Shown: positions 37,505 through 46,057 of the stretch, in pieces
How the letters are laid out: every line of letters begins with the position of its first letter
How positions within the stretch are numbered: position 1 is the stretch's first letter
Source of the DNA: Acidovorax sp. NB1
GTDB taxonomy: Bacteria; Pseudomonadota; Gammaproteobacteria; Burkholderiales; Burkholderiaceae_C
DNA: 64,000 bases
Direction of reading: 5' to 3'
NCBI RefSeq assembly: GCF_005405905.1
Contig: NZ_BJHU01000003.1
Span: 1-64,000, forward strand
Program-made: the position numbers and the translations under genes
The notes under the pieces: model-generated
The model's input: the letters and a program-made list of their open reading frames with translations, nothing else
Database searches by the model: none
Told to the model about the DNA's origin: nothing

Positions 37505-38499
37505 GCGGGCGCCCCAGGCGCCGCTGCAGCCACGGGCCGCCCTTGCCGGGTGCGGGCGGCCACAAAGGCATCGAAGGCCTGTGCGCTGGTCTTGCCCGGC
37601 ACATAGCCCAGCACCTCCTTGAGCGCAGTGTTGAGCAGCACCGGGCGGTAGCGCAGAAAATCGAGCTGCTCCGGCCCGTAGCGGCTTACGCCGAGCGCGG
37701 AGCCCACGGCCAGCGCGGCGCGCAACAAGCCCGCAGGCAGCTCCAGCACAGGTTTTCCCAGGCGCCGCGCGATGTCCCTCAGCGGCAGCGCGCCATCACC
37801 TGCCAGGTTGAAACAGCCCGCTTTGCGGGTGCGCAGCGCATGCACGATGGCACCGGTCACGTCCTCGTCCCAGATGAAGACAAACGGGCTGGCGCTGCCG
37901 CGTATGGCCAGCAGGCGGGGCTTCTCGAACAAGGCAGTGATCTGGTTGTCCACCCGCTCGCCCAGGATGGTGCCGATGCGCAGCACCGTCTGCACCAGCG
38001 CCGGGTGTTCCACCCGGTAGCGCGCCAGCATCTCCTCCACCAACCGCTTGTGGTACGCATAGGCAAAAACCTCGTTGCCCCTCAGCGCGTCCGTCTCACG
38101 CAGCCACGCGGGGTTGTCCGCGTGGTAGCCATAAGCAGCGCCGCTGGAGCTGACGACCAGGTGTTGGACGCCCACGGCCACACAGGCATCGAGCACGTTC
38201 TGGCTGCCCAGCACGTCCACCGAATACTCGAACTCGCGGCTGGAGCCCTTGCCTGGCGTGACGATGGAGGCCAGGTGCACCACGCTGTCGATAGCGTGCG
38301 CGGACAAGGTCTGGGCCAGCGCCGGGTCGCGCACGTCCTGCACCACGTAGGCAACGCCAGGCAGGCGGCGCTCGGGCGGCACTTCGCGCACATCGGCCGC
38401 CACGATGGCCTGTGCGCCTTCGCCTTCGCGCGTCAGGGCCGCCACCACGCTGCGGCCCAGAAAGCCATCGGCACCGGTCACCAGGATGCGTGCACTCAT
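37501..38499 (-). CDS. Extended short-chain dehydrogenase / NAD-dependent epimerase-type protein
   Basis: A 332-residue Rossmann-fold protein: ILVTGADGFLGRSV at the N-terminus binds NAD(P), Asp40 region AADVREV, and YAYHK gives the catalytic YxxxK. It resembles epimerases, 3-beta-hydroxysteroid dehydrogenases and related enzymes. ATG 38499 overlaps the stop of the BASS gene (ATGA). It is the fourth gene of the IclR-divergent operon. Confidence 0.88.
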   Translation of the reverse strand: MSARILVTGADGFLGRSVVAALTREGEGAQAIVAADVREVPPERRLPGVAYVVQDVRDPALAQTLSAHAIDSVVHLASIVTPGKGSSREFEYSVDVLGSQNVLDACVAVGVQHLVVSSSGAAYGYHADNPAWLRETDALRGNEVFAYAYHKRLVEEMLARYRVEHPALVQTVLRIGTILGERVDNQITALFEKPRLLAIRGSASPFVFIWDEDVTGAIVHALRTRKAGCFNLAGDGALPLRDIARRLGKPVLELPAGLLRAALAVGSALGVSRYGPEQLDFLRYRPVLLNTALKEVLGYVPGKTSAQAFDAFVAARTRQGRPVAAAAPGAPA

Positions 38500-39434
38500 G
38501 CGCCGCCCTCCTGCCCCGCTGCTGCCGCGTGCGGCACCACGGGCGGGCGCCGCCCCCACCAGCCTGCGAGCGCGAGGCCCGCAATGATGTCCCAGAAGCC
38601 CCACACGCCCGCCACCACGGCCATGCCACCCAGGCCGCCGAAGAAGCTGAAGATCAGCACCAGGCCCAGCCCCGCGTTGCGGATGCCCACCTCGATGCTC
38701 ACGGCACGCCGGTCATAGTCGGAAAGGCCGCTCGTCCGCGCACAGGCATAGCCCGTGCCAAAGGCCAGTGCATCGTGCAGCGCCACGGCCAGCAGCACCA
38801 GGCCCACGTAGTCGAGGAAATAACGCCAGTTACCCGCCACAGCCCCCACGATGAAGCCGATGAGGCACAGGAAGCTCAGGATGCGCACCGGCTTGTGCAC
38901 GCGCTGCGTGAAGCGCGGCAACTTCTCGGCGCACAAGATGCCCAGCACAAACGGAATGCCGATGATGGCCACGATGTGGCCCGCCATCTCCAGCGGATCG
39001 AGCGCAATGCTGCGCAAGAGGGTGGACGCCGTGGGGTGCATGCCGCCCCAGAACGCGAAGTTGAGCGGCATGAGCACAATGGCCAAGGCATTCGAGATGG
39101 CCGTCATCGACACCGACAACGCCACATTGCCCCCGGCCCGGTGGGTGAGGATGTTGCTCACATTGCCTGGGGGGCAGCAGGCCACCAGGATCATGCCCAG
39201 CGCGATGCTGGGGCCGGGCTTGAGCAGCAGCGTTAGCACAAAGGTCACGGCCGGCAGCACGATGAACTGAGCCGCAATCCCCACCGCCATGGCGCCGGGC
39301 ATGCGCAGCACGCGCTTGAAATCAGCCACCCGCGTATCGAGCGCGATGCCGAACATGAGAAAACCCAGCACAACATTGAGCACCACCAGCGATGCAGGGT
39401 TGAAGTTGAGGCGTATTTCGTCCACAGGCAGCAT
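38496..39434 (-). CDS. Bile acid:sodium symporter (BASS) family transporter
   Basis: A 312-residue polytopic transporter of the SBF/BASS family. Visible features are MFGIALDTRVADFKRV, VACCPPGNVSNILTHRAGGN (the family's conserved crossover region) and VSIEVGIRNAGLGL. Members move bile acids, organic acids or other sodium-coupled anions. ATG 39434 is chosen, 13 bp after the monooxygenase stop. Being co-transcribed with a monooxygenase and two SDRs suggests uptake of their substrate. Confidence 0.9.
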   Translation of the reverse strand: MLPVDEIRLNFNPASLVVLNVVLGFLMFGIALDTRVADFKRVLRMPGAMAVGIAAQFIVLPAVTFVLTLLLKPGPSIALGMILVACCPPGNVSNILTHRAGGNVALSVSMTAISNALAIVLMPLNFAFWGGMHPTASTLLRSIALDPLEMAGHIVAIIGIPFVLGILCAEKLPRFTQRVHKPVRILSFLCLIGFIVGAVAGNWRYFLDYVGLVLLAVALHDALAFGTGYACARTSGLSDYDRRAVSIEVGIRNAGLGLVLIFSFFGGLGGMAVVAGVWGFWDIIAGLALAGWWGRRPPVVPHAAAAGQEGGA

Positions 39435-39447
39435 GGCGTTAGTCCTT

Positions 39448-40782
39448 TCAGGCAAGTGCAGCGGAAGCCGCGCGCACCGCGTTGCGGTAGGTGTCCTTGT
39501 GCACGTAGTACGCCATGCGTTCGAGCTGGAGGTACTTGAAGCCGCCCGACAGATCGGGCGGCGGCCCGGCCTTGGCCTGGCGCAGGGCCTCAGCACGTGG
39601 TGAGCCCTCAGCCTGCGCCTTGAAGAAGCGGGCCACCAGCTCGGCCTGCTCATAGCGCCCCTGCCAGCCGATACCGCTTGCCTCGATCATGCCCATCACG
39701 GCAAGGTTGTCGAAGCGGGGCGACAGGATGTTGAGGTACAGCTGCGGCGCCATGCCCTGCCAGTTGAGCAGGTTGTGGTCAATGAACGGATAGTGCAGCT
39801 TGTAGCCCGTAGCGCAAAGCACCAGGTCGTAGTCCTGCGCGCGGCCATCCTTGAAGTGCACCGTGTGACCGTCCAAACGGGCGATGTCGGGCTTCACATG
39901 GATGTCGCCATGGCCCAGGTGGTGCAGCACCAGCGAGTTCACCACGGGGTGGGATTCGTACATTTTGTAGTCCGGCTTGGGCAGGCCAAACCGCGCCGGG
40001 TCGCCCGTGAACCACTGCAACACCACCCGGTCGATTGTCTGCTTGAGCCAGGGCGGCATCTTGAACTTGCCACCCAGTGTGTCTGCAGGCTGGCCGAACA
40101 CATACTTGGGCACAAAGTAGTAGCCGCGCCGCACCGAGATGTCCACGCTGCGCGCGTAGTGCACCGCGTCCACCGCAATGTCGCAGCCCGAATTGCCAGC
40201 GCCCACAATCAGCACCCGTTTGCCCTTGAACAGCTCGGCACTTTTGTAGGCGCTGGTGTGCAGCAGCTCGCCATCAAACCGGCCTTCAAAACGGGGCATG
40301 TTGGGCTCGGCCAGCGTGCCGTTGGCGATCACCACGCCCTTGAATTCGGCGGTTTGCGCAGGGCCGCCCTGCTGGCTCCAGGTGATGCGCCACAGCGGAG
40401 CGGCGCCCTCGCCCACCGGCTCGACCTTGAGCACCCGGGTTCCAAACCGGTAGTGCGGGCGCAGGGCAAAGTGCTCGGCAAAGTCCATGAAGTACTGCCG
40501 CATCTCGCGGTGGCTGGGATAGTCAGCCACCTCGGCACGCATGGGGAACTCGCTGAACTCCGTTGTGTGCTTGCTGGAGATCAGGTGCGCGGATTCGTAC
40601 ACCGTGCTGCGCGGGTTTTCGATGTTCCACAGGCCGCCCACATCGGTGTGCGCTTCAAAGCCCTGGAAGGGCAGGCCCAGCTTTTGCAGGTTGCGGGCGG
40701 CCGCTAGGCCGCTGGGGCCTGCGCCGATCAGGGCGATCTGGGTGCGGGTGTCTGTCACAGTGGGTGTTGTCTCCGTTGTCAT
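39448..40782 (-). CDS. Flavin-containing monooxygenase
   Basis: A 444-residue FAD/NADPH monooxygenase. It has the FAD-binding IGAGPSGLAAARNL, the FMO-type signature region FDGELLHTSAY, and the NADPH-binding VGAGNSGCDIAVD. Family members oxidise N or S atoms or act as Baeyer-Villiger enzymes. ATG 40782 overlaps the upstream SDR stop by 4 bp. Membrane association is not evident. It sits between an SDR and a BASS transporter in one operon. Confidence 0.92.
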   Translation of the reverse strand: MTTETTPTVTDTRTQIALIGAGPSGLAAARNLQKLGLPFQGFEAHTDVGGLWNIENPRSTVYESAHLISSKHTTEFSEFPMRAEVADYPSHREMRQYFMDFAEHFALRPHYRFGTRVLKVEPVGEGAAPLWRITWSQQGGPAQTAEFKGVVIANGTLAEPNMPRFEGRFDGELLHTSAYKSAELFKGKRVLIVGAGNSGCDIAVDAVHYARSVDISVRRGYYFVPKYVFGQPADTLGGKFKMPPWLKQTIDRVVLQWFTGDPARFGLPKPDYKMYESHPVVNSLVLHHLGHGDIHVKPDIARLDGHTVHFKDGRAQDYDLVLCATGYKLHYPFIDHNLLNWQGMAPQLYLNILSPRFDNLAVMGMIEASGIGWQGRYEQAELVARFFKAQAEGSPRAEALRQAKAGPPPDLSGGFKYLQLERMAYYVHKDTYRNAVRAASAALA

Positions 40783-41624
40783 GCGTTTTTGCTTTCGTTC
40801 TTGATCGGTGTCTCTGCGGGCAGCAGCAGGCCTGGTATGGCCGTTGCACCCGCCTCGCCCACACGTGGCTTGCGCGGCTGGCCGAGCAGCAGACGGTCGT
40901 GCAGCGCATCGGGCAACAGGTTCAGCAGGCGGGCCAACCAACCGATGCGCGCGGGCAGCACGATGTGGGAGCGGCCTTGCGCAACGCCCGCCAGCAATGC
41001 CCGGGCGGCGGCTTCGGGCTCCATGAGGCCCGGCATGGCAAACCGGTTGCCCGCCGTGAGTGCGGTGCGCAAATAGCCGGGGCTGACCGTGCTCACCACG
41101 ATGGAATCGCTGCGCAGCTCGGCACGCAGGCTCTCCAGGTAGCGAATCAACCCCCCCTTGCTCGCGCAATAGGCTCCGTTACCCGGCATGCCGCGCCAGC
41201 CCGCAATGCTGGCCACACCCACCAGTGCGCCGCGCCGCTCCTCGCGCATGGCTTTTACAAAGGGCTGGAAGGTGGTGGCTGCGCCAAGCAGGTTGATCTC
41301 CAGCATGCGGCGCAGCACAGCCAGGTCGTCGGCTTCGGCAGTGTCAAAACCGCCTGCCACGCCCGCGTTCGCAATCACCAGGTCGGGGGTGCCAGCGCGC
41401 GCCATCCAATCGGCCGCCATGGCCTGCATCGCAGCGCTGTCGGCCACATCGGGCGTGTACACCGCACAGCGCTCGGGCGCAAGCGCTGCCAGCGCCTGCA
41501 GGCTGGGCCTGTCCAGCCCCACCAGCGCCACAGCGGCGCCATGGCCGATCAGCGCCCGCGCCAGGGCCTGGCCCAGGCCACCACAAGCGCCTGTGAGTAC
41601 CGCGTTCTGAAAAGTCGCCGCCAT
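40779..41624 (-). CDS. Short-chain dehydrogenase/reductase
   Basis: A 281-residue classical SDR. It has TGACGGLGQA for cofactor binding, NAGVAGG, and YCASK for catalysis, with a conserved Ser in VASIAG. ATG 41624 is chosen over an upstream in-frame start at 41663 because TGxxxGxG begins ten residues in. It is the first gene of the operon transcribed away from the IclR regulator, with a palindrome in the 90-bp gap. Confidence 0.9.
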   Translation of the reverse strand: MAATFQNAVLTGACGGLGQALARALIGHGAAVALVGLDRPSLQALAALAPERCAVYTPDVADSAAMQAMAADWMARAGTPDLVIANAGVAGGFDTAEADDLAVLRRMLEINLLGAATTFQPFVKAMREERRGALVGVASIAGWRGMPGNGAYCASKGGLIRYLESLRAELRSDSIVVSTVSPGYLRTALTAGNRFAMPGLMEPEAAARALLAGVAQGRSHIVLPARIGWLARLLNLLPDALHDRLLLGQPRKPRVGEAGATAIPGLLLPAETPIKNESKNA

Positions 41625-41671
41625 GACCACCCCGTGAAATGTTGGTTTGCAGCTTAGCCACAATGCTCAAT

Positions 41672-41713
41672 AATCCCGAAATGTTTTATGAATTCGTCTC
41701 GAATTCCGGGATT
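41672..41713. promoter_or_regulatory. Candidate IclR operator palindrome
   Basis: AATCCCGAAAT (41672-41682) and ATTCCGGGATT (41703-41713) form an inverted repeat (10 of 11) with a 20-bp spacer that contains two GAATTC sites five bases apart. It fills the gap between the divergent SDR and IclR genes, where an autoregulating IclR protein would bind. Confidence 0.6.
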
Positions 41714-41714
41714 T

Positions 41715-42467
41715 ATGACCAATCCTTCACCCAGCCTGCGTTTGTTTGAACTGCTGGAAATCATGTGCGCGCACGGTCGGCCGTTCAGCCTGGCGGACGC
41801 CATCGATGCATCGGGCTGGCCCAAGCCCAGCGTGCACCGGATGCTGGGCCAGCTTGAAAGCGGCGGCTTGCTGGCCCGCGAGCCCGACGGGCGCCGCTAC
41901 ACCCCCGCCCCCCGGCTGCTGCGCCTGGCCGAGAGCACCCTCAGCGCAGGCACCCAGCATGGCGTGCGGCACGCGGTGCTGCGCCAGTTGGTGGCCGACA
42001 TCGGCGAGAGCTGCAACCTCACGGCGCTCAGCGGCGCCGAGGTGATTTACCTGGACCGGGTGGAATCGGCCTTTCCGCTGCGCATGGAGCTGCGGCCCGG
42101 CACCCGGGTGCCCATCCACTGCTCGGCCAGCGGCAAGCTGTTTCTGGCCCACCTGTCGGCCGCGCGCCGGGCGGCGATTCTGGATGGCCTGCCCCTGACC
42201 CGCCACACGGCCACCACCTTGACCGACCGCGCCGCACTGGAGGCCGAACTGGAGCAAATCCTGCGGCAGGGTTATGCCACCGACGCCGAAGAGTTTGTGG
42301 ATGGCCTGGTCTGTGTGGCCGTGCCGGTGCTGGCTGGCGGGCGGCGCCATGTGCGCAGCGCCGTCGCACTGCAGGCGCCAGCAGCCCGCATGCCCCTGGC
42401 CCAGGCGTTGCAACTGGTGCCCCGCCTGGGCGAAGCCGCCCAGGCGCTGGGCCGCACCTGGGCATGA
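41715..42467 (+). CDS. IclR-family transcriptional regulator
   Basis: A 250-residue regulator: winged-helix N-terminus (LFELLEIMCAHGRPFSLAD, KPSVHRMLGQLESGGLL) and C-terminal effector-binding GAF-like domain (VPIHCSASGKLFLA, typical of IclR). ATG 41715 is used, just after the palindrome; ATG 41688 would put the palindrome inside the coding region. It diverges from the SDR/FMO/BASS/SDR/EamA operon and is its likely controller. Confidence 0.92.
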   Translation: MTNPSPSLRLFELLEIMCAHGRPFSLADAIDASGWPKPSVHRMLGQLESGGLLAREPDGRRYTPAPRLLRLAESTLSAGTQHGVRHAVLRQLVADIGESCNLTALSGAEVIYLDRVESAFPLRMELRPGTRVPIHCSASGKLFLAHLSAARRAAILDGLPLTRHTATTLTDRAALEAELEQILRQGYATDAEEFVDGLVCVAVPVLAGGRRHVRSAVALQAPAARMPLAQALQLVPRLGEAAQALGRTWA

Positions 42468-42473
42468 CCTTGA

Positions 42474-42851
42474 ATGAAAAACATGAACCTGAACTACCTG
42501 GATTTTGACTACAGCGAAGATGCCGAAGGCGTGGGCACCTTTGATGCCATGGCGAGCGTGTCGCCCGCGCAGGTTCCTGCGTTGCACGCCGAGATCAGCG
42601 CCGTGCTGGCCTGGGCGCACCAGCATTGGCCCGATGCCTGCGGCCCCTCAGAAGACGGGGGCGAGTGGCAATACGACCTGCAAGGTGTCCAGGAGGTAAG
42701 CACACCTCTGGTGCTGGCGTTTGACGGCGCCACCGGGCCACTGCGGGCTGCAGCAGGCAGCCCCGCACCGACTAGGACCACGATCACCCTGACAGTCAGC
42801 GGAACCCCGGCCTTTTGCAGTGCACTGCGCGAAGCCTTCGGAATTGAATAG
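42474..42851 (+). CDS. Conserved acidic hypothetical protein
   Basis: A 125-residue acidic protein (LNYLDFDYSEDAEGVGTFDAM) with a Trp-rich middle AWAHQHWPDACGP. I recall similar proteins in other Comamonadaceae but no function. It begins six bases after the IclR stop, so it is probably co-transcribed with it. ATG 42483 is an alternative start. No membrane segment or catalytic motif is visible. Confidence 0.7.
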   Translation: MKNMNLNYLDFDYSEDAEGVGTFDAMASVSPAQVPALHAEISAVLAWAHQHWPDACGPSEDGGEWQYDLQGVQEVSTPLVLAFDGATGPLRAAAGSPAPTRTTITLTVSGTPAFCSALREAFGIE

Positions 42852-42988
42852 GCCTTCAACAAGGGGTTAACCCCAGTTACTGGCAAAAAGCCCCACGTTG
42901 TGCACAGGTTAGTGCAGCGGCGCGTGATCGTCTCTCTGACAACGCTAAAGTTGCGACTCATCAGTTCAACTCAAGACCGGAGAGTTTC

Positions 42989-43957
42989 ATGCTGTCACGC
43001 CGTCACTTCCTGGGCGCAAGCCTGGCCACCACCGTTTACGCAGCGGGCTCCTTTGTCCCCGCGTGGGCGCAGAACGCTCCCAATTTCGGTATGCCCACGC
43101 TGCCCAGCCCGAGTTTCCGCCGCATGAAGGTGGGCGACGTGGAGGTGATTGCCCTGAACGATGGCATCACGCGCCGCCCGCTGGGAGAAGAGTTTGTGAA
43201 GAACGCGCCGCTGGCTGAAGTGCGCGCGCTGCTCGCGTCGCAAAGCCTGCCCACCGACTATATCGACGTGCCTTACACCCCGTTCCTGGTGGTAGCGGGT
43301 GCGCGCAAGATCCTGATCGACACGGGCCTGGGGGAGTTTGGCGGCCCCACCACCGGCAAGCTGCTGGAGAGCCTGCGCGCTGCAGGCATGCAGGCCTCTG
43401 ATATCGACACCGTCCTCATCAGCCACTACCACGGCGACCACATCAACGGCCTGCGCAACAAGGCAGGCGAATGGACCTTCCCCAACGCCAAGGTGATGGT
43501 GCCCGCCGCCGAGCACGCCTTCTGGATGGATGATGCCCGCATGGCGGCGGCCCCTGCGGGCATGAAAGGCGCATTCGACAACGCCCGCCGCACCTTTGCC
43601 AGCATGCCTGCAGACAAGCTGGTGCGGTTTGAAGCGGGTACCGAGGTTGCGCCGGGCATCCAGTCTGTGGCCGCCTACGGCCACACTCCGGGCCACACAC
43701 TGTTCGAGCTGAAGTCTGCAGGCCAGAACTTCTTCTATGTGGCCGACCTCACCAACGTGCCTGCACTGTTTGCCCGCAATCCCGACTGGGCCGTGACTTT
43801 TGACATGGATGCAGAGGCAGCCCGCAAGGTACGCCGCGATGTGTTCGCGCGCATCACCGCCAGCAACGCCATGCTGGGCGGCTTCCACTTCCCGTTCCCG
43901 GCATTCGGCCGGATGGCGGTTTCGGGCAACGGCTATGCCTTCCAGCCAGCCACCTGA
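42989..43957 (+). CDS. Exported MBL-fold metallo-hydrolase
   Basis: A 322-residue metallo-beta-lactamase-fold enzyme. The N-terminus SRRHFLGASLA plus a hydrophobic stretch ending PAWAQ is a twin-arginine-type signal. The zinc site is HYHGDH, GHTPGH and a late Asp (VADLTN) and His (GGFHFP). Start ATG 42989 follows GGAGAG. Family members include lactonases, glyoxalase II and sulfatases; the substrate is unknown. It overlaps the next gene by 23 bp. Confidence 0.88.
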   Translation: MLSRRHFLGASLATTVYAAGSFVPAWAQNAPNFGMPTLPSPSFRRMKVGDVEVIALNDGITRRPLGEEFVKNAPLAEVRALLASQSLPTDYIDVPYTPFLVVAGARKILIDTGLGEFGGPTTGKLLESLRAAGMQASDIDTVLISHYHGDHINGLRNKAGEWTFPNAKVMVPAAEHAFWMDDARMAAAPAGMKGAFDNARRTFASMPADKLVRFEAGTEVAPGIQSVAAYGHTPGHTLFELKSAGQNFFYVADLTNVPALFARNPDWAVTFDMDAEAARKVRRDVFARITASNAMLGGFHFPFPAFGRMAVSGNGYAFQPAT

Positions 43958-44537
43958 GCCCCGTGTTGCCCGCAGGGCGGTGCTGGGCGCAGGGCTGGCC
44001 TTCGCCAGCCTGCGCAGTTGGGCGGCACAAGACGCCAATGCCGAAACCTTGTTGCGCAAAGGCGGGGTGGTGGCAGCCTTTCGCCACTCGCTGGCCCCTG
44101 GCACGTTTGATCCCCCCGGATTCTGTTTGGGTGATTGCAGCACCCAACGCAATCTGAGCGAAGAAGGCCGGGCACAGGCGCGCAGCGTAGGTGCATGGTT
44201 TCAGCAGCGAAATCTTCAACCGAGCAAGGTCTTATCGAGCCCCTGGTGCCGCTGCGTGGACAGCGCCACCCTTGCCTTTGGGCCGCCAGAGGTCTGGGCA
44301 GCGCTCGGGTCACCCCGTGGCAGCCCGGGGACCACCAGTGCTGCCCATCTGCATGAGCTACGGGCCGCGCTGGCTGTGGCGTCCTCCCGGCCCAATCGTT
44401 TTGAGGTGTGGTTCACCCACATGTTTGTGCTGTCCGACCTGGCAAACGCCAACACCAGCTCTGGCGAAGCGCTGATCCTGCGGGCCAACCCCAGCGGCAA
44501 AGCCGAGGTACTGGCACGTCTTGCCATCCCTGCCTGA
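43935..44537 (+). CDS. Exported histidine phosphatase-family protein
   Basis: A 200-residue protein with the histidine phosphatase fold. The signal has RVARRAVLGAGLAF, again Tat-like. The phosphohistidine motif is AAFRHSLAPG (RHS in place of RHG), with the second half SSPWCRCVDSA and a late FTHMFVLSD His. It overlaps the MBL gene by 23 bp, suggesting coordinated translation of two exported enzymes. ATG 43935 is the best start in that overlap. Confidence 0.82.
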   Translation: MPSSQPPEPRVARRAVLGAGLAFASLRSWAAQDANAETLLRKGGVVAAFRHSLAPGTFDPPGFCLGDCSTQRNLSEEGRAQARSVGAWFQQRNLQPSKVLSSPWCRCVDSATLAFGPPEVWAALGSPRGSPGTTSAAHLHELRAALAVASSRPNRFEVWFTHMFVLSDLANANTSSGEALILRANPSGKAEVLARLAIPA

Positions 44538-44728
44538 CCAGAGAGCTTGCCGGTGCCCGAGCAGATCCGAAGGGAGCAGGCAAGGGAACGGCCATCCAGG
44601 GCATGGGGTGGGCAGCTGTTTTGTGGTGCCAGGGGCACTGCAAAAACACCCACCAAACACCTTTGAAAGTCTGGCAACCCGGCTGTGGCCTAAAATCCAT
44701 CTCTTTTCCACCAACTTTGAGACCTACC

Positions 44729-44899
44729 ATGGGCAACAAGATCGTCACCGAAGCAGACCGCAAGCGCACCCCCCGCCCTACGCCCGTGCCTGGCTACACC
44801 CTGGCTACCCCCGGCCGTGGCCAGCGCGTGAGCCTGGAGCGCGGTGTGGCAACCCGTAGCAAGAAGAACCCTGGCAAGCGCTCCAAGAAGGGCGGCTGA
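44729..44899 (+). CDS. Small basic protein of unknown function
   Basis: A 56-residue, strongly basic protein ending KKNPGKRSKKGG, with a Thr/Pro-rich N-terminus (TPRPTPVPGYTLATPGRG). It has its own strong terminator 42 bp downstream. An upstream TTGAAA and TAAAAT are 22 bp apart, too far for a classic promoter but suggestive. A nucleic-acid-binding role is possible from its charge, but I recognise no family. Confidence 0.75.
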   Translation: MGNKIVTEADRKRTPRPTPVPGYTLATPGRGQRVSLERGVATRSKKNPGKRSKKGG

Positions 44900-44941
44900 T
44901 CGCCCGTGTGCCATGGGCCGGCTGCAGCTGGCACCTTGCAG

Positions 44942-44966
44942 AAAAGCCCTCGCGAGAGGGCTTTTT
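44942..44966 (+). terminator. Rho-independent terminator after small basic gene
   Basis: A perfect stem AAAAGCCCTC / GAGGGCTTTT with loop GCGA ends in a five-T run. It can also stop the convergent LysR gene, since the stem is symmetric. Confidence 0.85.
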
Positions 44967-44996
44967 GCTTTGTGTGCCCACTCCGCCAGCGCGGCG

Positions 44997-45911
44997 CTAG
45001 GAAGGCATGGACGCAATATCCTCGCGCGCCATCTCCAGCAGCCACTGGCGGAAGACCGGCAGACTCGCCGCCATATGGCGGCCGGGCAAGCTGCACAGAA
45101 AGTATCCGCGCGGCAAGGTGATCGGCAGATCAAACGGCGCGACGAGACGGCCCGCATCCAGTTCAGCGCGCACTAGGCAGCGCTGCACCAGCGCCACTCC
45201 CATATCGGCCATGGCCGCCTGGATCAGGATGGAAACCTGGTCGAACACCGTCGAGAGTTCGGGCACCACCTCACCAGCCCCAGCGGCATGCAGCCAATGC
45301 GCCCAGTTGCTGGGAGAAGTGGAGTGGGCAAGCAAGGATTCGGCCATCAGGTCGGCGGGGTGCTGCCAGCGCTGCCTGGCAGCCCGCGCAGGATGGCACA
45401 CGGGCACCACTTCGCGGCCAATCAGGTAGTCGCACTCCCAGGCAGGCCACTGGGATGGCCCGAGGCCCGTCAGGATGGCGGCATGCGGCGTAGGACCAGA
45501 AAAATCCTCGTCCTTGCGATAGGGGACAAAGCGCACACGCACCTGCGGATGCCGCGCCTGAAAATCCGGCAGGCGAGGCACCAGCCACACACTGGCCAGC
45601 GTCGGCACCACCGACAGGACCAGCTCGGTGGTCTGCGAGGGGCCAACCCTCAGCGCCTCGCTGGCCGCTTCAATGGCGGCCAAGGGCTCCCGCACAGCCT
45701 CCAGCAACTGCGCTCCCGACTGGGTGAGCACCATCTGGTGCGCGCTGCGCCTCAGCAACACCTTGCCGTAGTGGCCCTCCAAGCGCGCCACAGCGCGACT
45801 GATGGCGCCCTGGGTCACGCACAGCTCCTCAGCCGCCCGCGAGAAGCTGCCCGTACGCACCACCGTGACAAAAGCATGCAGCTCGGACATGGACGGCGAG
45901 TGAAGGCGCAT
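44997..45911 (-). CDS. LysR-family transcriptional regulator
   Basis: A 304-residue LysR regulator: HTH AFVTVVRTGSFSRAAEEL with TQGAISRAVARLE, then the LysR substrate domain. It resembles the GcvA subgroup (RRSAHQMVLTQSG). ATG 45911 is chosen over a longer frame. It diverges from the Bug receptor / N-formylglutamate amidohydrolase operon, and an AACAGT-N9-ACTGTT inverted repeat lies between them. Confidence 0.92.
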   Translation of the reverse strand: MRLHSPSMSELHAFVTVVRTGSFSRAAEELCVTQGAISRAVARLEGHYGKVLLRRSAHQMVLTQSGAQLLEAVREPLAAIEAASEALRVGPSQTTELVLSVVPTLASVWLVPRLPDFQARHPQVRVRFVPYRKDEDFSGPTPHAAILTGLGPSQWPAWECDYLIGREVVPVCHPARAARQRWQHPADLMAESLLAHSTSPSNWAHWLHAAGAGEVVPELSTVFDQVSILIQAAMADMGVALVQRCLVRAELDAGRLVAPFDLPITLPRGYFLCSLPGRHMAASLPVFRQWLLEMAREDIASMPS

Positions 45912-45940
45912 GGTGTGGCGGAATGTGAAAAGACACGGAA

Positions 45941-45961
45941 AACAGTGGGCGGCCAACTGTT
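45941..45961. promoter_or_regulatory. Candidate LysR binding palindrome
   Basis: AACAGT-N9-ACTGTT, a perfect inverted repeat with 6-bp arms, 30 bp upstream of the LysR start and 97 bp upstream of the Bug receptor start, in the divergent control region. Confidence 0.55.
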
Positions 45962-46057
45962 TGTATGACCAATGGTAATGCGAGAGTGCCAGACTGTCGT
46001 TTGCCGGTACAGGCCGTTCCCCAGAGACTAGGCGTGTCATCCATCCATCCGACCACC

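Noticed and set aside
42863-42874. GGGGTTAACCCC palindrome as a regulatory site
   Set aside because: A short self-complementary stretch with no partner or gene-linked position; left unassigned.
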